64,000 bases of DNA from Lineus longissimus (Eukaryota > Nemertea > Pilidiophora > Heteronemertea > Lineidae): NCBI RefSeq assembly GCF_910592395.1, contig NC_088318.1:14076349-14140348 (forward strand). Direction: 5' to 3'. Below the pieces are notes generated by a model. The model worked only from the letters and a program-made list of their open reading frames with translations, was not told where the DNA came from and did not search any database. Both the position numbers and the translations under genes were made by a program. Numbering within the stretch: position 1 is the stretch's first letter; each line of letters opens with the position of its first letter. Of this stretch, positions 12,301 to 24,300 are shown piece by piece.

Positions 12301-15300
12301 TTTATCATGTTTATGCTTCTAGGGTTTATTTTACTGATATTCGACACCAGCAGCTGATTTCTGATGTTATGATTGACATTTTCATAAATAGGTTGTTTTT
12401 TGCTAGGAAACTGTATAAAGCTTCAAGATTCCGAACTAGTTAGTTATCTGATTGTGATCATAACATAAACCAGACCGACATGCCATTTCTAATATATCAC
12501 TTATAAACCATCATGCCTCAGTCAAATTTCTAAAAAGTAAACATGTTTTCAAACCTGCTGCAATCGCTAAAAAACTTGACCAAAATCCTATAAAACTCCA
12601 TACGGAAACATTTTTCCAAAGACGGGCAATCTACTGAAAAGATCAAAGCATTGACTCCAAAATTGCGACTAATACACCAATAATAAAGAAGTAATCATAC
12701 GAAATGACTTTTATCAAATTTCAAAAGCACTACATTGAGAAAAGAGAGTGAAATAGCCCAATTCAAAATCAGAATCCAGTTATCACGAAGCATAACTTTT
12801 TTCTCAAAGGGCATGGCGCGCCTCCAACGATGATGAGTTACAATATCACCTTTAATAACTCATTAAACAATGCTTAATATTTCCTCTGCAGTCTGCAAAG
12901 GGCAATTGGGCACTTGAACCGAGTATAATCCCAAAGATATGCGATTTCTGCTGCGGAGTAGCCACTTTGTCATTTGGCGGAAAACAAGTCTTGTCGATTG
13001 CGACATGAAATGATAACACATCATGTGCCATTAAATCAGAATCGAACTCTTCACATCTTTGATGTCGTGGAGATCAAAAAGTGACCCCTCGCTCGAAATT
13101 ACCAATCTAGTGTCTAGGGCCCTCCTATACAATCATTTCATAAATTGCACACAAGGATCGATAAGACACCTCGTCGTCGAGATATTCGAGATATCTTAGC
13201 GTATCGAGATCTTCAAAAGGGCGAGAGGCCAATGTCTCCTTGATCAAAGACAGTCCAAACTATCCTATGTATTCTCCAAATAATATAGCACATCCTTCGA
13301 TAAACTCAATCAAGACATCAAAGCAGCAGACGTCACGAAGAAAATTAACCCTGGCGTTTTATGCCCTCCTGCGGGACCCATATGTAATAATATGGCCATA
13401 TCACTAAGTTATGTCAAATATTTCCTTTAAGATGAAGGAAAAATTTACTTTGCGATTGCCCCGTGTGTCAAATTGTAGTCCCCCGAGTCGTGTAAGTACC
13501 CCCATGAACCTCATACCTGCGTTAGGAAAAGTGGATTCGTACATTAATAACCGCGATCGGTGTCTTCTGAATCAGACAATGCGCGCGTTATCTGTCGTCT
13601 AGGCGAGGAAGAGGCTATTAAGCGTCGAGATAACGCGCGACGGTGGTTATCATATTTGAACGAGAATTATTCTGATCGAGATTTATCTCAGTGTAGAGCT
13701 TGTTGATATTCTTCACAGAATGAATGGTTGTCTGTCTGCCTAACTGTACATGATAGCTGTCTGCCTAACTGTACACGACAGCTGTCTGTCTAACTGTACA
13801 TGAAAGCTGTCTGTCTAACTGTACATGACAGCTGTCTGTCTAACTGTACATGACAGCTGTCTGTCTAACTGTACATGACAGCTCTCTGCCTAACTGTTGT
13901 AGACCCTGTTAAGAGGATGCTTTCAGGGGGATCCAGGCACTAAGCAAGGGTCCTGATAATTTTTTTTATCTTGGGAGCTAGCCTAATATTCCTAAAGCCT
14001 GCAATCCAACTTAATCCCTGAAACTATATTAAACCCAGTTAATCAAATTCTTTTCATCCTAATCTACATTATGATCTTAACCTCTATAATCTGGATTTCT
14101 ACTTTGAAGGTTTTTGTGGCAAAGGCCTCTGAAGTTCCTTAATTGCCAATAGAATTTTGACCAATAATATAAGTGGATTTCATCCAGTAATCTTTTCACT
14201 CAGTCTGAGATTATTTGGAGAGAAAATTTTGAAGCCTGCATGCACTGTAAAACGTTTCAGTAATGAGCCTTTAAGTGTTCAATCTTAGGCTTGGCATGAC
14301 TGGAGGCGACCTCTAAAAGAACTTGCTGACGACTGCATCACACCCAGTTCCCTTGGGATAAGCACTTTACCTGAATTCTCGGCGCTTCTCTCCACCCAAA
14401 AAGCAAACATTTCTTAACAAATTCATACATAATTCCTACCGAAGGCTAGGTGTGCATCCTCAATGTCGGCTTAGTCGATTTCTTCTCAAACCTGTAACTG
14501 ATGAATATGATCCAGATTGGAATGATTTTAACTCGTTTGCCTTCACTTCGCATCTTTCAACCAAAAACTGATTCCTGAAATCGACATGGTTATAATTTCA
14601 CCACCTGTCTGTCTTCGCTTAGGAAATGAACGCCAGGCCTGTCGATGATTTCACCTTAGTAACAGCGGCAAATTCTGTGAAATATAATGCCAAGGTACAT
14701 TATTATCATTTAGATAGAATTTTGAGTGATTAACTGCCCTGATAGAATATGGCCTTACAGAACCAGGTTCAATTTATATTTAGAGCTTCATCCGGTGGAA
14801 TTTTGACAAGAACGAGTATAAATTACAAAGAAATCTACATAGAATAAGACTCACAGAAGTGTTCCATCCTAAGTTGAATCTAATAACTGATCATATCCCT
14901 CTGCATCATACAAAGAGATTTTTGATCTTTTTACCATGAACTATGATCCAAGCTTGAAAGCCTTTCACCTGCTTTTCAAGTGGTCTTTGATATTTAATTA
15001 CAAGTTTTTTCGAAATTACTCTATCGTTTCTTCATCTATAAACCCATTATGTATGACACCTGCAGGTTTCACCATTAACACCTGTGAAGGGGGAAGCAAT
15101 TCAGGCTAAGTGCCCATCCCAAGGACTCAAGGCGTCATTTAGATCAGAAGCTGCTTATGATTTCAAACTAAACGATCAAATTTTTTGCAACACAATTTTG
15201 GACCCAATCCCCAAGAAGCGGGTTAAATCTTCTATTCCCAACTACAGTTTCATCAGAGTGCGCAAATATTCCATATGTTGCCAATTTTGCATGAAAAACC

Positions 15301-18300
15301 GACAAGTTTCCACAAATTATAAAAATACTTGCACTATGAAGGTGAAAAATTGATGTCTGCTGTTCTCTGCGTGAGTCCTGGGCTGGGAGCTTTACCTCCT
15401 GCCGGCCTTTTTACCAGTATTTTAACACAATCATTTTCCAACAGCTCTAGGGAAATTACTACAGGTGGCTTTGTTTATGGTTAATATGAAGTAGGCCTAT
15501 TTGTTGGAGATCAGTGGTTTTTCCTCAGTGGTTTCTGATTATGATGAACTATCGAGAAAGTGCTTTCAACCCCGAAAGTATTAAAGAATACGCAGTAGGC
15601 AAACAGAAGCTGAACCACCAGACAGCACACCCAATCAACAGAAACTAGGAGTTTTTATACAATACAATACAATACATGATTTGTAGTGCGCCCTTCCAGG
15701 TTGCCCTGCTCAAAGCGCAAGAAAAACACCTACATGAAAAATAGCCAGGACTTTAGGGCGGACTTGAATTGCATCAGATCAGCGATTGATCTGATTGGGG
15801 CTGGGTGTTGGTTCCAGAGTTTGGGACCTGCAACAGAGAAGCTTCTGTCACCATACCGAGATTTTGTTCGAGGGACAATGAAAAGCTCTGAGCAGGACAA
15901 CCTGGTAGGACGCACTCTGGAGTGGTTCTGGAGGCAGCAAGACAGGTATTCAGGAGCGGAACCACATCTGGCCTTGAAACACCAGAGCAGGACTTTGAAG
16001 ATGATCCTACTCTTGACAGGGAGCCAGTGGAGTTTATATCGGAAGGAGTAGGCCTATACTCTGCAATGCCATCCTGCACATCAAGCCTCATAAACCCTAC
16101 ATCTATAAACAAAGAAGCTGTTTCTTCAAATTCGAGTTCTATTTTCAAATCTTTGATTCCAACGGAGCAGTCCTCCGAAAGCCGCCATCAATGCTTAGAG
16201 AACAAGAAAACAATAACCAAAGACGATAAATTCTGCCAGCGCACCTTTCCACTCGTGGCCATCATTGTCCGCGCCAATATCACAGATTATATCGCCATAA
16301 GCTGTTTCCTTTGTCACCGAAGACCAGGGTAATTACGCCCGAAGAATCCTTTATATCGTTTTGTCTGAATATGATGACCATAACTTCTCGCTATACAATA
16401 CACAACCCACGGAGAGCGAAGCTAATGCGAGCTATCCCACTAGCGAACAGAATACTGTTACCGTTGATCCACATTGTCATATTTCTCGGCGTTATGGCAA
16501 TTTAGACGGCCAATTGTACTTTTTGTCATAAAGGTAGTCACGGATGCGATAAATTATGTTTCAGGGGGTCGTGATTGTCGTCGTCCAGTATCTGAGCTGT
16601 GATTACTTGGTATAACGGATCTCGCCGACCTTGGTCGAACTGCCTGGTATTAGCACCAATAAGGGAAGGACCACGTTCAGTGAAAAAGTACTCCATGAGC
16701 AGGGGTGATCAGGACAAAAGGGAATGCAACAATTTTGCATGTTTCATGGGCAACTACTTTGTTGTTCTTGAAAAGAAGATGGCTAGGCCTGTTGATAGAA
16801 CCAACTGACCCGATCTTAATCAAGATGCCAAATCAGTGTAGTATAAGGGGAATGGCTAGCATTGGTCGGCTATCTTTTTCTGAATCCTGAGTCCCCACCT
16901 GATAAGTTCAATTTCAAATTACTGGTTGATTTTATCAGATATTTCGGAGGAGTGTTGACAGGTTGTTATGGGTGACTGGTCTTTGGACTCACTGTCTGCC
17001 CCCTACCATGTTGAGCAGTCATCGATATCATTAGGTCCACTGGTAATATCACTGTGTTGTAAGACACTTCCTGATACTACTGAGTGTATCAAAAAGAAAT
17101 GTAACATTGGTTTTTACTTCAGTGTGTCAGGGTAGCTGACACCAATAAACTTCAAATCTAACCCGGTAGTTTGTCTGTTAGGAGAGTCACTTCAGATATT
17201 TCTTCTCTCCCGGAGAATGAAAAGCAGCAGTATCAAAATATTTGCAAACAATTCAATGAACTTGGAAGAAAATGGTGCAATTGTGATTGGTGCATTTAAG
17301 GGTTAACTAAACAATATTCAGCAATAAGAAGCTAAAAGTTGTAAACTTTAGGAAGTATATATCATATCACATCGCTCGAGGGTAAAAATCTGTTTCCATC
17401 TCACTTGTTGACCTGTGCGAGACATTTTCCTACCATCTGTGTGACTTATCAAAATTCAACAGATATCATCTTGACAGATGTTGAATATGGTTTAAATATT
17501 TATAAATATTCCCCGCTATTTTCGTCACCATTTCTGTGAGCTGGGGAAAGAGTTCATCCAATGATAAACGACTTTCTCATATTTAAGAGCCTGAAACTTG
17601 TCCTTTACTTCCATATTATGTCATAAATTGTTGTTAAACAGACAAGTTGGCGATGAGATATGTTGGTTTTCCATATGAAAATGGCCCTCAGCAAGTCTAC
17701 TCCAAACAGAATCATCGGAAAATCATTATACTACACTAAACAGTGTACCAGATGAGAATGCGATCACTACGGGCCGAATTTACAAAGGGTGTTTAGCTTA
17801 AAACAGCGTTTAATGTCTGAATAGACAGAGTCAGGGCCTTGCAGGGTTTCTTCATGAAAACCGCATTAGGCCCTGAAACTGATTATGTAGAATTTACACG
17901 CGTCTAACTCTTAAACACCCTTCGTAAATTCGGCCCTTGTTCAAAATCGCTCACAAGACCAGACCAGCGAAAATCATTGATCAGAGAACAATATTAGTGT
18001 GACTCTGCATGCGGCACCTTGTGGCAACCAAGGGAATCATTCTCATGGCCAGCTAAATCCCACGCACAAGTTCTCCCTTTAACCAATAGAGTTAGTACGG
18101 TAAATGGAAATGAGATGTGTAATGTTAGTATTGCACAAAAATACCGAAATATCAAAATACCCACCTCCTACATGGCAACATTAAAGGTGAACTGCTTAAA
18201 GGAAGACACAAGATATGATTTTTCGATCCTGACTGTTATATTTTCATGCACAAATGTTCCTCCATAAGGGTTGCTGAGGAAAATGGCCATAGGATGTTTG

Positions 18301-21300
18301 AGAGACCAACCGAGTGGACCTCAGCAGTTTACCTTTAAAGTTTAACATTATCTTGTTCAACAATATACTGTGTCCACGGTATTTAGCTGATTGAGGCCTC
18401 TGGTATGGACGCCCTGAACTGGCTAATTAGCATCAACACAGTACATGCAGGTGCAATAACGACCAAGTTGTAGGGTGCGGGGGGGGGGGGGGGGGTAAAC
18501 TCGTACACATGTGGAATCAAGACATATATTATACCCAAAATCAATCTTGACACAATCAGACCATCAGAAAGTGCCGATCATGAGTTGTCCAATTTTGTTT
18601 TGACAATTTTTAACTTTTTGGGACAATTTGTTTTTGCACTTGGAAACAGATGGCGCCATTTGTCCTCTTAATGTAAAATTTACCATCGGTTCTCCAAGTG
18701 ATTACTTGTACCTTTGAACTCTCATCGCCTTGGCATCTGATTATAGTCACCTCAGGTCCAGGCAATCAATCAGGGGCCCAAGTCTGTCATATCTGTAATC
18801 TCCCCTCGAAAAATATGGAGGCAGCATTCTGACAAAGATGTCTCTAGATCATCTTCATCCGCATTGTTTATATTCCAAGCAGCTAGGGGACTAAGGAGCT
18901 CATATTTAACCCCCTGGAGTTCAACGGCTTGGTCAAAGACATTATAGCACATGTGTATTAACCCTTTTGGATGTGATGAGGTGAGGCGGGTGAGAGAGCA
19001 AACAACTTTCCTTTTCCTTAACTTGAGTCAGGACTGGTGTATGTATTGTACAACAATAGACACTTGTCTCGGCTCAAGTCAAGCTGAACCAAAGAAGCAA
19101 GCAAGCAATAGAAAAGAAGGCATCTGAGATGAAGTGACCTTGACCCTTACCTTGATTATCGTCATGGAGATCTGGACTCGAGTTGGATGACCTTGAACCT
19201 GTGACCTTCTTGTCCGTGTTAGCAACAGGATCAAAGGCGGATTTACTATGGCCACCAGGCGGCATCAACATTGGCGGTGAGGTAGTAGATGGAGGTGGCG
19301 CTGCTTTGAGCGGCATTGGAGACGACGAATGCCCGCCTGGCTGCATCTGTTGCTGTTGCTGTTGTTTTTGGTTCATTCCGTTTATCAGCTGCTGCTGAAG
19401 CTGCTGAATCAACTGTAACTGCAACAACTGCTGCTGCTGCAGTGAATAGAGTGTGCTTTGTAACATGGCAAGTTCTGACGGTGCAAGGTTATTTTCCGCA
19501 AACTGTGCCACGGCCTGCTTTGTTGTTTCTAACGGTTCTAATGTCACATTGTTAAACGGGAAGAACTGCTGTAATGTTGCCATTGCAGGTGTCAACATGG
19601 GGTTAAGGGTATCGATACCAGTTTTTGCAATATTCGACAGAAAGTTACCCGATTTCACATTCAGATCTAACGGTCTTTCATCATCCTCGTCATCATCGAT
19701 ATCATCATCGTCGCTAGACTTTCCGTCATCTTGACCTAAATCGTCATAGTCATCAACGCCTTCTAAATCGTCATGTTCATTCTCTTTATTCTCGTCGTCA
19801 AAGTCATCATGGCCGTCAACGTTACCGATAACATCGCCAACATCGGACACATCCTCCGCTGCATTCTGATTATGATCTACCTGAATTTCATTGTCATTAA
19901 CCCTTTCATCCACACAAGCTTCTTCATCTAATTTCAATCGTTTTGGTGCCGGCTCCACAAATTCCCGCTCCTCTGTGAACTCTGTTTGCGAACTCTCTTC
20001 AACTTCCCGCTTTCCGTCATTTTCGTCAATTAGGGTCGCCATCTCAGGAACCGCTTCCCCTAAAAAGATAAAGAGGGAGCCACATGAGTACAAGTAAACA
20101 CTTCAATTAATGTGGAAATGTACCAAGGGGGCCAACACGGGTAGTTTCAATATAACAAATGATATACAGGGTGGTCCTAAAACAAGAAAGAACAGAGGCT
20201 AAGTGATATGGTGGTTGGGTGTGAGCAGTCTCACTCCTAGAGGTTGTGGGTTCACTTTATTTGTCATCACCTCAACAAAACTTTGCAAGACGTTTTACAG
20301 CCACTGGATTCTTTCTTTGGCAGGTGGCAGAAAAAAATCTCCAGGAGTTAGTGATCAGTTCTTTCAGAATTCATCATGACACCACCGCATGGTTTTCGTC
20401 TCCCTTCCCAGACTCAGTTGATTCTATATGATAGCTCAAAGCATATTCTGAAATGCAATAAGTTCAAATGTTGTTTGTGCATCGAACCGATCCCGGCGTC
20501 CTGCAGAGTTTCGCCTGTTAGAGGTAAATTTGAGTTCACGCTGCCATATCCTGGCTTGTCAAGGTAAACATAAAGCATATGGCAGAGATATCTCATAATT
20601 TGCACCCACTGATTCATAAAATTTTCATTTCTTTCAAGAAAGATTTAAGCATTTGCTGAGTTAAGTCAACAAAAACAAAAGCTGCCCCTATCGAGTTTTG
20701 TTATTGCGAAGATGATAAAGGCAGCTTCTGATTAAATTCACTAATTTCCCTTGAAGCGAAATTTGTAAAAATATCCAGCAGTTTTATGATAACTTTAAGA
20801 CAATCAAAACATTCACTCTTCAAGACATCCTGTTGCTAAGAGTAGCAGACATAAGCTGCCTGAAGAGTTTGAGAATTTTCAAAATCTAAATTGACGATGA
20901 CCTGTATTGCATTCATCGCAGAAACTCTTGACACTACTTATATCCGGATTTCATATTGGGGTAAAGTTTAGAAGTCAGATGAACTCTAGAGCTATATCAG
21001 TTCTTGCTGCCCAGTTAGAACTCAGAAGTCTGGTGCATTATCAGTTGATGAACAATATGGTTTTCCTGCCGGTAATCCTAGCTTGGGTAAACATTTCCGC
21101 CCCTATGAGCATAATATGCCTGAAGAAATGAGCCACCTTCTTGTCATCGCCCCCGCTGGGCCATCATTCCTGCTGCAACTCAACCGACCAAAAAGAAAAT
21201 TCCACCCATCAACACTGCCAAGATGTATTTCATATTTGAATGCTAATCCGGTGGATATCAATTTCTGATGTATAACCTTTAACATGTGCATCCTGATTCT

Positions 21301-24300
21301 ACACTCCGGACCCACTGGACCGGGCCTCTGGGTCTGGCCTCGTCCATATTCCCAGTTTAGACACCCTCCACTCCCACCTTCCATATCTGTTTGTTCATGC
21401 TACGCTTTGATTTGGCCAGCGCAAGCCAGCATCAAGTGTTGTCTGGTTGTTCAAGTACCATATCTCACCACGAGCAAATCTTCACAGGTGAATATGTTCT
21501 ATATGGCAGAAAATGAGATGTACCTGTATTTCCATGGTTATTGACGGTCAGGTATCTAACATTTGTTTATAGGTATCGAAACCTATACAGACTCCTTTGA
21601 TTGGCATGTATGATATTTCCTCTGTGTGTACCACGGGTCATTCGAGATCCAAACATATGGTGGGGATTAACCCATAGATAATAGTAAGAAAATTTTGAAA
21701 TTAGAAATTATGGAAAAAAGCAATTTCTGAATTTAGTGACACCAACAAAAAGAGTCAGCCCAACTGTTGATATTTCTAAAGTGCTTTTTCTTTCCTGGCT
21801 CCTGAGGCCTAAAATTTGCCTGAGTTACAAATATGCCAGGATGTCTATGGAATACCCATGGAAAGCAATCAAAACTTTCCATCTAAATCATAATTCACAT
21901 TATAAGATTTCCGGCGTTTCCGCCCCAACCAAACCTCATATTGCACCCAATCATTATTCTGATAACTTATATTACTTATGCATAGGTATTCATCACCGAC
22001 AGAGCGCTTGACTACCCAAGGCGAAAATAGCAGCCGCATTGTTTTTCACCCTTCAAAGGCCAAATATGGTGCAACCATGCCAATCATCTCGGCACCCCGG
22101 GCGGACCATATGATTTTAATATTCTGGTTGTTTAGCCAGGTAATTGAATCGGCTTTTTAATTCTGTGCGAGTTTCAGATTTCAGGTATGCCAAAGTTTTT
22201 CATGTATAACCTGCTCAATTGTTGATTGGTGTTTAGCAATGGATGCCTGCAAAAAATTAACACTTTTTCTACGAGGTCTATTTCCTGAGAAATCATAATT
22301 GGACATATTTTCATCGATTCCCCATGGGTTAGAAAATACCAGTCTAGATTTCTTTGAATAATTATTTCAGTAGGTTTTAACTCTTTAAGGTCTGTTGAAG
22401 ATTTTTCTATTGGAAAATGCCGACGGAGATACGCAAACAAGAAATCTGGGTCCAGAGTTCAGTGTCAAAAAACCTTTGACCATGCGTTTGAAGGATTGGC
22501 TCATCAACACTTATTCAGTCTTCATGTATGTTGGCTATCTTTGAACCGATGAAAAATTTATATGATAGCTTCCAAAGTTTGATCAACACCGGGTAAGAAG
22601 GCAAAACACTTAAACAATATTTTGTTATTGGTCTTGGCACTTCATCTATCTAAGTTTGCTTTATGGCTGTTTTATATGCATTATTGACTCTGCAGGGGGC
22701 TTTTGAAGGATCTCATGCATAATAGTTTATTCTTTGGCTAAAATATTTGAATAAATCGCATAATTTTATATGGGTTTTTTAAAACCAACAACAGGGACAC
22801 ACAAAATGTTCTTTGAAATGATAAGGTGCACTTTTCCAGAGGTGTTTACATGTTCAAACTTTCATTCTTGACATTGTTAGACTAAACTGTAATTTATGAC
22901 AAAAATCATAAGGAAAGAAATATTGAATCAGTCATGCACAACTTCTGGCCATATCTGAAATCTGGAGGAACCTCCCTTAACACACACCTCAGTTTAATAA
23001 CAGGAAAGCCTCTATATCAAAGACAGAGATCTTTGTTCCTATACATCTTTCCCTCTGTATTCAGGACACCTCAATAGTAAGGACAGTATACGTCAGTCCC
23101 AATGGTGTCCTTTATAGACAGGTTCCATTTTATACGCCTCTCTCAAAATCACACAATGAAATATAGTTTATTAGATTATTGATATTGTTGTTTTGTGTGT
23201 GTTGAGGTATTGAGTAGAGAAAGTTGTATTTGCATCAAAACCAAATATACAAGTAGGTACAATCATAAAATTAAATCAAAAAAAAAAAAACACAAAAGGT
23301 GAAAGGTATGGAATTTCTGTCAACAGTTCCAGACACAAGTCTGTCTGAGGGGGGGGGGGGGGGTAGGTCAGTTAGGTCCAACCACTGAACATGACTGGTT
23401 CAAACTTGACTCATTGATTAGCTCAGTGAACATAAAATGTAATAGCACTTTGAGCCCCAACCAAATTGGTTGATGAAATGCAAAAACTTAAAAACTTATC
23501 ATAATTTTTAAGTTTTTGAACTCGAAAACTTGGCAAACTTTGAGTAACGAATGACAGGTGAGCTTAGAAGGCGGAAGATTTTACAAATTGAATTCGGACT
23601 TTAAATCATAACCACTCCGGCTGATGAAATGCTAGAGGCAGGTGAAGATGATATTTACTTCCATCCATCAACAGCAGATCGTAGTACCAGACTGTGCCAG
23701 CATCTTACTCAGTTTGATAGTTGTTTCCATCCATCATTTGGTGCCACATGTCAATAGTTTACCAATGATGAATTTTACATTTCTTAACTTGATGTACATT
23801 TCTAGCTCAGGGGATGGGCACTTCCGTGTATGCGCTTTAACACCTACATGGGAGTTCACATGCCAGTTATGCAGTTTGGCCTTCTCTGTCCGAAAAAATT
23901 TTAAAATTTTTGTTGTGTTAAATAAACTGATTATACAGTTCCGGTAAATTTCGTGACTTATGACCTTGGTTTAGCAGGGAAGTAACTGACAGTAGCATCG
24001 CCAAATATGCTAACGAAAACAACCAAAGTAACGCCACCCAATCCATCAGTGCTCGATGACTGACAATCTGCATCCCATCCCTCATATCTCCGTCAAATCA
24101 CCCGATAACTTCTCCCGAATTCACAACAAGGAAAATTAATACAGATACTGTACTATCGTCAGGAAACAAAGCGTTATTTATATGCTCACTCCATACCAGA
24201 ATCATAGCCTTTGTATGTGGGGATCTTACCAATGAAGACGGACCGTTCGCCGAGAATTATAAGTTTGATATCGGCACGACTACGGATGCGCGCAAATTAA

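Larger units (their letters stand above)
11168..19150 (-). other. sall intron 2 (8.0 kb)
   Basis: The donor is GTAAGG at 19150 and the acceptor TTTTGCAG at 11168. It contains a 25-bp minisatellite (13730-13896), a GC-rich stem-loop (13547-13650), a 5'-truncated LINE (15657-16049), a foldback MITE (17771-17936) and a 17-base G run (18479-18495). Scattered frames such as 11929-12357 (142 codons, plus strand) look like chance ORFs: composition is AT-driven and no domain is seen. Confidence 0.85.

Noticed and set aside
11929-12357. 142-codon plus-strand ORF in intron 2
   Set aside because: Hydrophobic, AT-driven composition typical of chance ORFs; no family match.
13730-13896. CRISPR-like array
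   Set aside because: The units are contiguous with no unique spacers, and the host is an animal; this is a minisatellite. The same applies to 43162-43460.
15686-16332. Plus-strand frames at 15686-16051 and 15922-16332
   Set aside because: They are the antisense of the LINE fragment; the minus-strand translation is the one with conserved ORF2 motifs.
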